Shown here piece by piece: positions 18,978 through 28,984 of a stretch of DNA of 64,000 nucleotides (position 1 is the first letter of the stretch; every line of letters starts with the position of its first letter). The DNA is taken from positions 1-64,000 of the forward strand of contig JANWJJ010000041.1 in the NCBI GenBank assembly GCA_025451955.1, read 5' to 3'. A model generated the notes under the pieces. The model was given only the letters and a program-made list of their open reading frames with translations. It ran no database searches and was not told the origin of the DNA. The translations under genes were made by a program, and so were the position numbers. This DNA is from Rudaea sp. (lineage in GTDB: Bacteria > Pseudomonadota > Gammaproteobacteria > Xanthomonadales > Rhodanobacteraceae).

Positions 18978-20061
18978 GCCGATGTGACCCGATTTCGTGT
19001 AAACACCAGCGTTTTCCAATAATCCACAATGCAACAGCGAGAACATACAACGTGATCGCGACAGCAATCCCGGACGCTGGCATCCGACCCGGCTGCCGGC
19101 GATTGATCCAGTACAGCAACGGCAGCACGATCAGCAGATTCCAGCCGAGATACCAGGCAACCACGCGCGCGTGCGACATGCCTGTTCGCGTCATCCACTG
19201 ATACAAATGCTCGCGATGTGCACTATACCAGCGCCGTCCGCACAGCATGCGCGACACCAGCGTACAGCTTGCATCCGTGACAAACGCCGACGCGGCGATC
19301 GCGCCGCTGGCCGCCGCGGTTCCCGGCGTCGAGCTTTGCCAGATCGCCGCGACCGCGATCAGCAGACCGATCGCGCCGCTGCCGACATCGCCCATGAACA
19401 CGCGTGCGCGCGGAAAATTAAATGGCAAAAACCCGATGACTGCCGCGATCCAGATTCCAACCTGCAACGGATGCAACGATGCCGGCTCGCGCAGACACAG
19501 AACCGCGAGCACGCACAGCACGAAGATGGCCTGCATCGACAGCAAGCCATCGATGCCGTCCATGAAATTGTGCAAGTTGATCGACCACACGCAGATGAAA
19601 CCGAGGATCGCGATGATTCCCGTGGTTTGCCACGGGGTCGTATCCAGTTGCTGCGCTGGCGATACCGGAACAAACACTGCGGCGAAGATCAATGGCGCCA
19701 GCCAGATCGCGACGGCCACGCAATGCACGAACAAGCGCAACGGCGCCGGCAGCGGCCGGTGATCGTCGATCCAGCCGACCAATGCGATCAACGTAATCGC
19801 ACACATCAGCCGCAATGGCGAAACCATTCCCGGCAGGAAATGTGCGCATGCCGCCAGCCCGACGATCACTGCGACCACGATGCCAATACCACCGCCACGC
19901 GGCGTCGGCACGGAATGCGAGCGACGCTGGCCTGGAAGGTCGAGCAGGTTCTTGCGCTGCGCGTAGCGGATGCTGGCCGCGGTGACGAGCGCGGAAACCA
20001 GAAAACTGGCGAGCAGATAAGCCCATCCATGCGCCGCGGCAAGATTGGACCACCCGTTCAT
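18964..20061 (-). CDS. Glycosyltransferase family 4, undecaprenyl-phosphate sugar-1-P transferase (WecA/WbpL-like)
   Basis: Multi-TM; RRSHSVPTPRGGGIGIV, NLHNFMDGIDGLL, FMGDVGSGAIG. Confidence 0.9.
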   Translation of the reverse strand: MNGWSNLAAAHGWAYLLASFLVSALVTAASIRYAQRKNLLDLPGQRRSHSVPTPRGGGIGIVVAVIVGLAACAHFLPGMVSPLRLMCAITLIALVGWIDDHRPLPAPLRLFVHCVAVAIWLAPLIFAAVFVPVSPAQQLDTTPWQTTGIIAILGFICVWSINLHNFMDGIDGLLSMQAIFVLCVLAVLCLREPASLHPLQVGIWIAAVIGFLPFNFPRARVFMGDVGSGAIGLLIAVAAIWQSSTPGTAAASGAIAASAFVTDASCTLVSRMLCGRRWYSAHREHLYQWMTRTGMSHARVVAWYLGWNLLIVLPLLYWINRRQPGRMPASGIAVAITLYVLAVALWIIGKRWCLHEIGSHRHAAT

Positions 20062-20161
20062 GCGACCTCCCGCAGGATAAACCGGAAACTCGTACAGTGT
20101 ACTCAAACGCGCTCGATCAAGATCGCCGCCACGATTGCATCGCCTTGCCGCTTTGGCGGCA

Positions 20162-21349
20162 TCACTCGCCGGCCACACCATGAATCGGCCGCACCGATCC
20201 CCAGGTCTTGCAGCTTGGACACTGCCAATGATGTGCCTTGGCGCCGAAGCCGCATTTGTTGCAGCGATACATGGCCTGGCCTTCGATCAATTTGCGCGTG
20301 AGATCCTGCAAGATCAACAGGTTCTCACGTGCCTCGCCCTGCGAGTTATGCAGGGTTGCGCCGATCAAGGTCATCAGTCCGCGTACCGACGGGCGTTGGC
20401 GCAACTGGCGCGTCAGGAATTCGACCGCCGCACTTTCACCGCGAGTGCTGGCATAGAGTTTCGCCAGGGCGATGACCGGTGACACACCTTGCGAGCGATC
20501 GATGATCTCGGCAAGAAATTTTTCCGCGCGTTGCATTTGCTGCAGGCGCGCATAGCAATCGAGCAACGGCGGCAGCGCTTCGGGCACGAAATCCACATCC
20601 AGGGTGGCGACGCGTTCGAATGCCTGTGCGGCGGCTTCGAAATTTCCCTGCTGGGCTTCGATATGGCCTAACACGATATAGGCGCGCACGCACTCTGGTT
20701 GGCTCTCAAAAGCCTGATCCAGATGCGCCTGTGCTTCGGCGAAATTTCTTGCCGCGCGTGCTTGCTCGGCCTGCTCACAATGAAATTGTGCAATCACCGG
20801 ACCTTCGGACTCGCCGCTGATCCGCTGCAACCGGCGTGCATGATCGATGGCTTTGTCCCAATCCTTCTCGTGCTGATAAATGCTGATGAGATGGCGCAAG
20901 GCCGAGGGCACGTGCGCATCCATCGCCACCAGGTCGGTGAACAGGGTTTCGGCGCGGTCGAGCAAACCGGCGCGCATATAGTCTTCGCCCAGTTCCAGCA
21001 GGGCGATGGTTTTTTCGTCGTTGCTCAGATTCGGCCGCGCGATCAGGTGTTGATGCACGCGGATGGCGCGATCGACTTCGCCGCGACGGCGAAAAAGATT
21101 GCCCAGGGCAAGATGCGTTTCCACCGTGTCGCGGTTGAATTCGGCCAGCTTGAGGAACACCTCGATGGCCTTGTCCGGCTGCTCGTTGAGCAGGTAATTC
21201 AGGCCACGAAAATAACTCGACGACAATTCACTGACGCCGACGCGGCGTGATCGCTCGCTGCTGCGGCGACCGATGTACCAGCCGGAAAACGCGGCCAGCG
21301 GCAGCAGCAAGGCCAGCAGCGGCAGGAAAAAATGTGCCAGTGCGGTCAT
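20162..21349 (-). CDS. lapB: Lipopolysaccharide assembly protein LapB (TPR, YciM)
   Basis: N-terminal TM, TPR array, C-terminal rubredoxin-like CNKCGFGAKAHHWQCPSCKTWGSVRP; overlaps lapA. Confidence 0.93.
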   Translation of the reverse strand: MTALAHFFLPLLALLLPLAAFSGWYIGRRSSERSRRVGVSELSSSYFRGLNYLLNEQPDKAIEVFLKLAEFNRDTVETHLALGNLFRRRGEVDRAIRVHQHLIARPNLSNDEKTIALLELGEDYMRAGLLDRAETLFTDLVAMDAHVPSALRHLISIYQHEKDWDKAIDHARRLQRISGESEGPVIAQFHCEQAEQARAARNFAEAQAHLDQAFESQPECVRAYIVLGHIEAQQGNFEAAAQAFERVATLDVDFVPEALPPLLDCYARLQQMQRAEKFLAEIIDRSQGVSPVIALAKLYASTRGESAAVEFLTRQLRQRPSVRGLMTLIGATLHNSQGEARENLLILQDLTRKLIEGQAMYRCNKCGFGAKAHHWQCPSCKTWGSVRPIHGVAGE

Positions 21350-21666
21350 GCGCGGCGGCGTTCGGAATTCACGGATGCGGCGGTTTCGGTTTGATCGCCA
21401 CTGTCGCGCCGTTTCAGATCGTCGGCGAGCTTGCGCACACGCTGACGCAGACGCAGCACCAGGCCAAGATAAACCGCCAGTCCGCCGATCAACCAGCCCA
21501 GCAAAAGCGCGCACAGGAACGCCGCGCCTTTTGGCGCGTGCACAACCTCAAAATAGAAATCGAAGGCGATGCGCTCGCTGTTCAACGCGCCGAATACTGC
21601 GCCGGCAACGGCGAAGATCAACGCCAGCAGGATCAGTCCGAAACGCATGCGTCTATCCAGGTCCAA
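21346..21666 (-). CDS. lapA: LapA family protein (DUF1049)
   Basis: Two TM helices, NSERIAFDFYFEVVHAPKGAAFLCALLLGWLIGG; adjacent to lapB and ihfB. Confidence 0.85.
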   Translation of the reverse strand: MDLDRRMRFGLILLALIFAVAGAVFGALNSERIAFDFYFEVVHAPKGAAFLCALLLGWLIGGLAVYLGLVLRLRQRVRKLADDLKRRDSGDQTETAASVNSERRRA

Positions 21667-21737
21667 GTGTAAAAACGTGCTGATGATGTGACCGGCACGG
21701 CCAGTCTCGGGAGCGAAAATATCACCGCGATGAGGCG

Positions 21738-22043
21738 CTAGCCCGCCTTGACGCGATTCGCCACAAGCAGATTCACCCGTTCGCGCAATTCCTTGCCGGG
21801 CTTGAAATGCGGCACATGCTTGCCGGGCAGCGCGACGGCGGTGCCGGTCTTGGGATTGCGGCCCATGCGTGGCGGGCGGAAATGCAGGGAAAAACTGCCG
21901 AAGCCGCGGATTTCGATACGCTCGCCATTCGCCAGTGCGTGACTCAATTGTTCCATCACGCTTTTGACGGATAGTTCCACATCGTTGAAGGCCAGATGGC
22001 TTTGGCGCAACGCCAAGGCTTGGATCAACTCCGATTTGGTCAT
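21738..22043 (-). CDS. ihfB: Integration host factor subunit beta
   Basis: [67 protein letters not shown]; next to rpsA. Start at 22043, not the ORF-track start. Confidence 0.96.
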   Translation of the reverse strand: MTKSELIQALALRQSHLAFNDVELSVKSVMEQLSHALANGERIEIRGFGSFSLHFRPPRMGRNPKTGTAVALPGKHVPHFKPGKELRERVNLLVANRVKAG

Positions 22044-22178
22044 GGGCGCAGAATCCGCGATTTTCAGGTTGAGGCAGGTAGCATAAGCTGAAGCAAAATA
22101 CGACGTTCGGCTTGTGCCGGTAGTACCGTCATGAAGCGTAAGCACGGCCCGCGGCAATAAACCGCGGGCCGGCCGACA

Positions 22179-23849
22179 TCATTCAGACTTGTTCATCTGT
22201 TCCTTGAGCAAGGCACCGAGTTTTGTGGTGCCGCCGGAACCCGACTGGTACTCTTCAAGCACCTGCTGCATTTCATCGTCGTCCTTGGCGCGGATCGACA
22301 ACTGCAACACTCGGCCCTTGCGGTCCATGCCGGTGAACTTGGCCTCGACCTTGTCGCCCACTTTCAGATGCAGGGTGGCGTCTTCGACACGCTCCTTGGC
22401 GATGTCATTGGCGCGCAGATAACCTTCCACGCCCTCGCCCATATCGATCGTGGCGCCCTTGGCGTCGACTTCCTTGACCGTGCCGTTGATGATGCTGCCA
22501 CGCGGATGCGCCGCCATGAACTGGCCGAACGGATCCTGCTCGAGCTGCTTGATGCCCAGGCTGATGCGTTCGCGTTCCGGATCGACCGCCAGCACGACGG
22601 CTTCAACCGTGTCGCCCTTCTTGAAATTGCGCACGAGGTCTTCGCCCGTGCTCTGCCAGGAAATATCCGACAGATGCACCAAGCCGTCGATGCCGCCATC
22701 CAGGCCGACGAAGATGCCGAAATCGGTGATCGACTTGATCTGGCCCGAGACGCGATCGTTCTTCTTGTGAATCGCGGCGAAGGTTTCCCACGGATTGGCC
22801 TGGGTTTGCTTGATGCCGAGCGAAATGCGACGGCGCTCTTCGTCCACGTCGAGCACCATGACTTCCACTTCGTCGCCGACCTGGACCATCTTGGCCGGGT
22901 TGACGTTCTTGTTGGTCCAGTCCATCTCGGAAACGTGGACCAGACCCTCGACGCCGGGTTCCAGCTCCACGAAGCAGCCGTAATCGGTGACGTTGGAAAT
23001 CTTGCCGAACAGGCGCGTATTGGTCGGATAACGGCGTGCGATCGCGACCCAGGGATCTTCGCCCAACTGCTTCAGACCAAGGCTGACGCGGTTGCGCTCG
23101 CGGTCGAAACGCAGCACGCGCACTTCGAGTTCATCGCCGACATTGACCACTTCGGACGGATGACGCACGCGCTTCCACGCCATGTCGGTGATGTGCAGCA
23201 GGCCATCGATGCCGCCCAGATCCACGAACGCACCGTAATCGGTGAGGTTCTTGACCACGCCCTTGACCACCGCGTTTTCCTGCAGGCGATCGAGCAACTG
23301 TTCGCGTTCTTCGGAATGCTCGCTCTCGACCACAGCGCGGCGACTGACCACGACGTTATTGCGCTTGCGATCGAGCTTGATGATCTTGAATTCGAGTTCT
23401 TTGCCTTCCAGGAACACCGGATCGCGCACCGGACGCACATCCACCAGCGAACCTGGCAGGAAGGCGCGGACATCCTTGATATCCACGGTAAAACCGCCCT
23501 TGACCTTGCCGGAAATCTTGCCGGTCACGGTGGCATTGGCCTGCTGCGCTTCTTCCAGTTCGTCCCATACCAGCGAACGCTTGGCCTTTTCGCGCGACAG
23601 GCGAGTTTCGCCGAAGCCGTCTTCGATGGCGTCGAGGGCAACTTTCACCTCGTCGCCGAGCTTCACTTCGAGCTCGCCCTGCTCGTTGTGGAATTGCTCG
23701 ATGGGGACAATGCCCTCGGATTTGAGCCCGGCGTTGATCACGACAACGTCGTTGCGGATTTCGACAACGATGCCGGAAACGATGGTGCCCGGCTTCAATT
23801 TGGCCAGGGCCTGGCTCTGTTCAAACAGTTCGGCAAAACTCTCAGTCAT
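22179..23849 (-). CDS. rpsA: 30S ribosomal protein S1
   Basis: Six S1 repeats ([32 protein letters not shown] etc.); [13 protein letters not shown] start. Confidence 0.97.
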   Translation of the reverse strand: MTESFAELFEQSQALAKLKPGTIVSGIVVEIRNDVVVINAGLKSEGIVPIEQFHNEQGELEVKLGDEVKVALDAIEDGFGETRLSREKAKRSLVWDELEEAQQANATVTGKISGKVKGGFTVDIKDVRAFLPGSLVDVRPVRDPVFLEGKELEFKIIKLDRKRNNVVVSRRAVVESEHSEEREQLLDRLQENAVVKGVVKNLTDYGAFVDLGGIDGLLHITDMAWKRVRHPSEVVNVGDELEVRVLRFDRERNRVSLGLKQLGEDPWVAIARRYPTNTRLFGKISNVTDYGCFVELEPGVEGLVHVSEMDWTNKNVNPAKMVQVGDEVEVMVLDVDEERRRISLGIKQTQANPWETFAAIHKKNDRVSGQIKSITDFGIFVGLDGGIDGLVHLSDISWQSTGEDLVRNFKKGDTVEAVVLAVDPERERISLGIKQLEQDPFGQFMAAHPRGSIINGTVKEVDAKGATIDMGEGVEGYLRANDIAKERVEDATLHLKVGDKVEAKFTGMDRKGRVLQLSIRAKDDDEMQQVLEEYQSGSGGTTKLGALLKEQMNKSE

Positions 23850-24025
23850 GTTGGGTTCCAAGTGATCTCAAGACCTTTATCCAAGTGGTTGTTTACACTT
23901 CGATTCCGGTCCACCGGTTATGGTACGAATCAATCCGCACCGTTGCTGTTCCCTGCCGCTTGAGCGACAGGACCTTGAAGCGCAGCCTTGCGGCCCGCTC
24001 CGAATTCTTGCCCGTTTGCGTGTGC

Positions 24026-24718
24026 TCAACGATCCGCGCGCGGCGGCCGCACCAGGACGAGTACCGCCGCGACGACCGCATCGATCGGCATCCCGGTCGA
24101 ATCGATCAAAACGGCATCGGCAGCCGGCTTGAGCGGGGCCACCGGACGCTCGGCATCGCGTAGGTCGCGCGCCTGAATCTCGCGCAAAAGGGCGGCAAGT
24201 GTAACGCCTAACCCCTTTTCCTTCAACTGCTTATATCGCCGGCGTGCACGCTCCTCAGCGCTGGCGGTGAGAAAGACCTTGTGCCCGGCATCGGGAAAAA
24301 TGACGGTGCCCATATCGCGCCCATCGGCGACTAGTCCCGGCGCCTTGCGGAAACTGCGCTGCTTGTCGAACAAGGCCGCGCGCACCGAGGGAATAGCCGC
24401 GATCGCCGACGCCGCCGCACCGCAGGTTTCGGTGCGGATATCGTCAGTAGCATCAAGGCCATTGATGATGACGCGCGTCTCACCGCCATCCTTGGGATCA
24501 CGAAAACTGATCCTGGTCGTCTGCGCGCAGCGAGTCACCGCGTCGGCATCCGACAAGTCCAACCCTTCCATACCGGCCGCAAAACCGACAGCCCGGTACA
24601 ACGCTCCCGAATCCAGCAGATGCCAGCCCAGCGCATCGGCAACCCGGCTCGCGATCGTGCCCTTGCCGGAACCGGAAGGGCCGTCGATGGTAAGGACAGG
24701 GATGAGGTTTGGGCTCAT
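24026..24718 (-). CDS. cmk: Cytidylate kinase
   Basis: [77 protein letters not shown]. Confidence 0.96.
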   Translation of the reverse strand: MSPNLIPVLTIDGPSGSGKGTIASRVADALGWHLLDSGALYRAVGFAAGMEGLDLSDADAVTRCAQTTRISFRDPKDGGETRVIINGLDATDDIRTETCGAAASAIAAIPSVRAALFDKQRSFRKAPGLVADGRDMGTVIFPDAGHKVFLTASAEERARRRYKQLKEKGLGVTLAALLREIQARDLRDAERPVAPLKPAADAVLIDSTGMPIDAVVAAVLVLVRPPRADR

Positions 24719-24745
24719 GGACAGCGCGGATGACAGCGTGCCATT

Positions 24746-25657
24746 CTAACCAGTGGCCGCGGCGACATGATCGATGGCTCGGCATCTGCGCCAGAACGGT
24801 GCAACGATGAGGCCCTTGCGGATCGTCAGCACAATGAATACTACGGCCGCAGCCAAGCACACCAGCACCGCGATGATCGAAGCTTCCGGACCAAAGAGGC
24901 CGCCGGTCAGAAGTTCTGGGCCGTGAAAATGGCTCGCCAGCCCACTCGGCGAGGCGTGTCCGGAATTGTTGGCACCGAATACTCCGCCCTCTGTGAAATC
25001 CCAAGCGGCATGCAGCCCGATCGCCATCCACAACCGACGAGTATAGGCGTACACCGCCGCCAACAACACGCCCGCTTCCAACGCAATCGCCACGCTGCTG
25101 AGCAAGGACGCGCCCGGATTGAACCCATGCAACGCGCCGAACACGATCGCGGAAATCGCCAGCGCAATCCAAGCACCCAAACTTTCTTCAACGATCCGGA
25201 ACAGAACGCCGCGGAAAAGAAGTTCCACCAGGGCCGCCCCTTCAAACGCACCGCACAACGCAATGCCAAGCACGCCCGGGCCAGCACCGTCTCCCACCGA
25301 GACGACGCCCCGCTGCCAGAGGATCAGCATCACAAGCGAAAACAGCAACCCGCCGATCACGAAACCTGTCGCGAGTTCGGGCACCGCGTAACGCGCACCG
25401 AACTCGGTGGCGGCGCGACGCTCGATTACGTGTACGTAAACAATATAAGTTCCGATCAACGCCGCGATCGTGATCAGCACGGCAACCAGCGCGCCCAGCA
25501 TCGAATGCGGCTTGAAATGCGTCAAAGCGGCGATGCCCTGTAAGAGCACAACGACCAAGATCAACGCGATCAGTGCAATCACGATCCGCGTCAGCGGAAA
25601 TTGTACGAGTCGCCAAAACTTGCCGCGATCAGCGCGAACAGATGTGGCGTTACCCAT
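24746..25657 (-). CDS. CPBP family intramembrane metalloprotease (type II CAAX protease-like)
   Basis: Multi-TM; VELLFRGVLFRIVEE, IVFGALHGFNPG, IGLHAAWDFTEGGVFG motifs. Confidence 0.88.
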   Translation of the reverse strand: MGNATSVRADRGKFWRLVQFPLTRIVIALIALILVVVLLQGIAALTHFKPHSMLGALVAVLITIAALIGTYIVYVHVIERRAATEFGARYAVPELATGFVIGGLLFSLVMLILWQRGVVSVGDGAGPGVLGIALCGAFEGAALVELLFRGVLFRIVEESLGAWIALAISAIVFGALHGFNPGASLLSSVAIALEAGVLLAAVYAYTRRLWMAIGLHAAWDFTEGGVFGANNSGHASPSGLASHFHGPELLTGGLFGPEASIIAVLVCLAAAVVFIVLTIRKGLIVAPFWRRCRAIDHVAAATG

Positions 25658-25735
25658 ATCTTCAATCTCCTGTAGTCAAACAGCTGCGCATGGAATACGC
25701 CATGATGGCACACTTCAAACCTAATCCAGCACGAT

Positions 25736-25846
25736 CGACCTCACATCAAACCAACAGGCATTCGCGGTGTAGATGAAGCTCAGAAAGGAGGTCGCCACAT
25801 AGGCGCAATCGCGAATGCGCACCAGCGCTTGCGCGAGCGTCCCGCT
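25736..25846 (-). pseudogene. Decayed fragment homologous to the 3' end of aroA
   Basis: Reverse-strand translation from 25846: SGTLAQALVRIRDCAYVATSFLSFIYTANACWFDVRS versus the AroA C-terminus AGLLARAEVRIRDCANVATSFPGFVELANGAGFAIAA; 17-bp identical core gcgcaatcgcgaatgcg plus gtcgccac. Confidence 0.8.
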
Positions 25847-26221
25847 TCAGCTCATCGCAAGCCGATAGTGCTTTTGAATACGCTCGTCGAACGTCACCAG
25901 CGGTGCCTTGAGCAGCGCCGCGTGCGCAACGATCAGGCGATCGAACGGATCGCGGGTGAACGCGAGCGCAAGCGCTTCCTTGACCACAGCCGCGAACGGC
26001 TCGGTTGCGGTTTGGATATCCAGTTCCTGGGTCAGGTACCGCGCAACTTCGAGGCCACCAAATCGGGTTCGCCCGATCTCGTGGAGAATTTCCAGTTCAA
26101 ACAAGACGGCAGGTGAGATATACGCAGGCTGACTGTTGAGCAAACCTCTGGTGCGCGTCGACAAGCGCGTGCCGCGACCCTCGTACAGGTTCGCCGCCAC
26201 GTGCGTATCCAGCATGATCAT
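25847..26221 (-). CDS. PIN domain toxin, VapC family
   Basis: MLDTHVAANLYEG, FELEILHEIGR, FTRDPFDRLIVAHAALLKAPLVTFDERI (PIN acidic residues). Confidence 0.92.
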   Translation of the reverse strand: MIMLDTHVAANLYEGRGTRLSTRTRGLLNSQPAYISPAVLFELEILHEIGRTRFGGLEVARYLTQELDIQTATEPFAAVVKEALALAFTRDPFDRLIVAHAALLKAPLVTFDERIQKHYRLAMS

Positions 26222-26520
26222 TTGCGTTTGCGCTTCGCCTTGCGCGACGGCAAATAAGCTGGCGCTGGCGGCTCCATCACACCCACCAACGGTTCACCGC
26301 TCCACTCCGCAGGCGAAAAATGTGGATCAAGCGGCGGACCGATCACCAAGTCCTGCTTTTTCAGCCGCGACAGCCGTCCGCCCGGCGGCGCAGTGTATTC
26401 GTCGCGCACCAGACGCAGACGTACGCCCTTGCGTGTGATCGTCAACGGCTCGCCGGTCTCGGCGACGCGGTCGGCAAGTGCAAACAGCTTCTGGCGCAAT
26501 TCGGTAAGGGAAATGTTCAT
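26218..26520 (-). CDS. Type II antitoxin, Phd/YefM family (vapB-like)
   Basis: MNISLTELRQKLFALADRVAETGEPLTITRKGVRLRLV; 4-nt overlap with downstream PIN toxin. Confidence 0.88.
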   Translation of the reverse strand: MNISLTELRQKLFALADRVAETGEPLTITRKGVRLRLVRDEYTAPPGGRLSRLKKQDLVIGPPLDPHFSPAEWSGEPLVGVMEPPAPAYLPSRKAKRKRK

Positions 26521-26582
26521 GAGACTACGCAACCTGTACGTACGTACATTACCAAATCGCGCTGCTCCGGGCAACTGCGGGG

Positions 26583-27881
26583 TCAGGCAGCAATCGCGAA
26601 GCCAGCACCGTTGGCCAATTCCACAAACCCCGGAAACGATGTCGCCACGTTCGCGCAATCGCGAATGCGTACCTCGGCGCGCGCAAGCAGGCCGGCAACG
26701 GCAAAACTCATCGCACAGCGGTGATCGCCGGCAGAATCCACCTCTCCACTTGTAAACTTGCCGCCTTCGATGATCGCGCCGTCCGGTGTTTCTTCGACGG
26801 CAATGCCCAACGCTTGCAGACCTTTGGCCATCACGGCGATGCGGTCGGATTCCTTGACGCGCAGCTCCGCCACGCCGCGAATGCGCGTCGTGCCTCGCGC
26901 TGACGCCGCGGCCACAAACAGAATTGGGAATTCATCGATCATGTCCGGTACGAGTTCGATCGGCACATCGATACCTCGCAGCGGCGCATGGTGCACGACG
27001 AGATCGGCAACCGGTTCGCCGCCCAGCGAGCGCGGGTTCGATTCGCAGATGTCCGCGCCCATCAGCCGCAACGCGGACAGCAAACCGGTGCGGCGCGGGT
27101 TGATTCCAACGGCTTGCAGAGTCAGCTCCGAACCGGGCACAAGACTCGCCGCGACCAGAAAAAATGCAGCAGAGGAAAAATCCGCTGGAACATCGATGTC
27201 CGTCGCACGCAGACGATGTCCCCCACTCAACCGCGCGCGACCCGGCGTGAACTCGATCGGCCACCCAAATGCGGTGAGCATGCGTTCGGTGTAGTCGCGC
27301 GTCGGATAGACCTCCTCGACAATAGTTTCGCCTTCGGCGTAGAAGCCGGCGAGCAGAATCGCGGACTTGACCTGAGCGCTTGCCACTGGCGGTGTGTATC
27401 GAATGCCCCAAAGACCGCTGGTGCGTCGGATGTGCAACGGCGGACGCCCACCTTCGGCCGATTCGATCCGCGCACCCATTGCGTTCAACGGGCCGGTTAC
27501 GCGAAACATCGGCCGACGCGACAGGGAATCATCGCCAATCAAAGTGGAATCGAAACTTTGGCCGGCGAGCAACCCAGCCAAAAGGCGCATGCCAGTACCA
27601 GCGTTGCCGCAATCAATCGATTGTATTGGCGCTTGCAGGCCATGCAGACCAGCGCCGTGGACGATGCGCTCGCTCGCCCGCGGCGCCTCAATGCGCACAC
27701 CCATATCCGTGAATGCACGCGCCGTGGCGCGCGTGTCTTCGCCTTCGAGAAAGCCGCTGATGTGCGACGTGCCTTCCGCGACCGCTGCCAACATGATCGC
27801 GCGATGCGAGATCGATTTGTCGCCGGGAACACTAATCTCGCCACGCAAGGGGCCCGCGGGTGAGCTGATCCAGTCGGTCAT
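26583..27881 (-). CDS. aroA: 3-phosphoshikimate 1-carboxyvinyltransferase (EPSP synthase)
   Basis: GDKSISHRAIMLAAVAEGTSHI, NAGTGMRLLAGLLAGQ, RVKESDRIAVMAKGL, GDHRCAMSFAVAGLLARAEVRIRD; start MTDWISSP at 27881. Confidence 0.96.
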   Translation of the reverse strand: MTDWISSPAGPLRGEISVPGDKSISHRAIMLAAVAEGTSHISGFLEGEDTRATARAFTDMGVRIEAPRASERIVHGAGLHGLQAPIQSIDCGNAGTGMRLLAGLLAGQSFDSTLIGDDSLSRRPMFRVTGPLNAMGARIESAEGGRPPLHIRRTSGLWGIRYTPPVASAQVKSAILLAGFYAEGETIVEEVYPTRDYTERMLTAFGWPIEFTPGRARLSGGHRLRATDIDVPADFSSAAFFLVAASLVPGSELTLQAVGINPRRTGLLSALRLMGADICESNPRSLGGEPVADLVVHHAPLRGIDVPIELVPDMIDEFPILFVAAASARGTTRIRGVAELRVKESDRIAVMAKGLQALGIAVEETPDGAIIEGGKFTSGEVDSAGDHRCAMSFAVAGLLARAEVRIRDCANVATSFPGFVELANGAGFAIAA

Positions 27882-28984
27882 GGCAACGCATCCAGCAAGC
27901 GTTCGTTCTCGGCGCGCGAGCCCACGCTGATGCGCAGGCAATCCGGCAAACCATAGCCGCTCATTAGTCGCACGATCACGCCATGCTCAAACAATGCAGC
28001 CTCAACGGGTGCGGCATCACGGCCGAAATCGACCAGCACGAAATTCGTTTGCGAAGGCAGCGTGCGCAAACCCTGTGCGTGCAGGCGTTTGGCAAGATAT
28101 TCACGCTCGCTAAAATTCCAGTCGCGACATTTGACGATATGCCCTTGATCATTCAACGCCGCTTCGGTGGAAGCAAGCGCGAGACTGTTGACGTTGAACG
28201 ATTCGCGCAGACGTTCCAGCACGGCGGCGACCGACGGCGAACTCACCGCGTAGCCGATACGCAACCCCGCAAGTGCATAGGCTTTGGAAAAAGTGCGCGT
28301 CACGATCAGGTTTGGATAACGCGGCAGAAGACGCAACGCACTCGACAAGCCGGCCGCCGTGACGAATTCGTGATACGCCTCATCGATCACAACCAGGGTT
28401 GTCGCTGGCACGCACGCGAGAAAACCCTCGAGCGCTGCGTCGTCGAACCAGGTGCCGGTCGGGTTGTTTGGATTGGCGAGATAAACGATGCGAGTGTCCG
28501 CGCGTATCGCTCGCACCATCGCATTGAGATCATGGCCGAGCGGCATCGTCGCGTGATCGCGTGGCAGGGCTGGAACTCGGATCGGCTGCGCGCCAGCCGC
28601 GGCGGTCGCAATCGGAAATACCGCGAAACCGAATTCGGAGAAAGCGATCGATGTGTCCGCATCGGCGAAGCACTGCGCGATCAGCATCAGCAATTCGTGC
28701 GAGCCATTGCCGAGCGTGATCTGTGCAGTATCGGCGCCAAGATGCTTTGCCAGCGCCGCCTTGAGTGACCCGCCTTGCGGGTCGGGGTAACGGAAAATTT
28801 CTGGCAGCGCCGCTTCGATGGCGACGATGGCGTGCGGGCTTGGGCCAAGCGGATTTTCGTTCGATCCCAGTTCAGCCAGCACTTTACCAAATCGTTTGCG
28901 CAACGCCGGCAGATCGTGGCCCGGATCGTAAGCGCGCAGCTTGCGCGTCGCGGCATTCGCGAGCGCAGCCGCATCGAAGGTCAC
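27878..28984 (-). CDS. hisC: Histidinol-phosphate aminotransferase
   Basis: LGSNENPLGPSPHAI, YLANPNNPTGTW, VIDEAYHEFV, TRTFSKAYALAGLRIGYAVSS; GTG start inferred, overlapping the pheA stop. Confidence 0.92.
   Translation of the reverse strand: MTFDAAALANAATRKLRAYDPGHDLPALRKRFGKVLAELGSNENPLGPSPHAIVAIEAALPEIFRYPDPQGGSLKAALAKHLGADTAQITLGNGSHELLMLIAQCFADADTSIAFSEFGFAVFPIATAAAGAQPIRVPALPRDHATMPLGHDLNAMVRAIRADTRIVYLANPNNPTGTWFDDAALEGFLACVPATTLVVIDEAYHEFVTAAGLSSALRLLPRYPNLIVTRTFSKAYALAGLRIGYAVSSPSVAAVLERLRESFNVNSLALASTEAALNDQGHIVKCRDWNFSEREYLAKRLHAQGLRTLPSQTNFVLVDFGRDAAPVEAALFEHGVIVRLMSGYGLPDCLRISVGSRAENERLLDALP

Noticed and set aside
22450-23850. Apparent tandem DNA repeats
   Set aside because: Explained by the repeated S1 domains of ribosomal protein S1; not a mobile or CRISPR repeat
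22368-23963. 531-aa plus-strand ORF
   Set aside because: Antisense to rpsA; repetitive appearance only mirrors the S1 repeats
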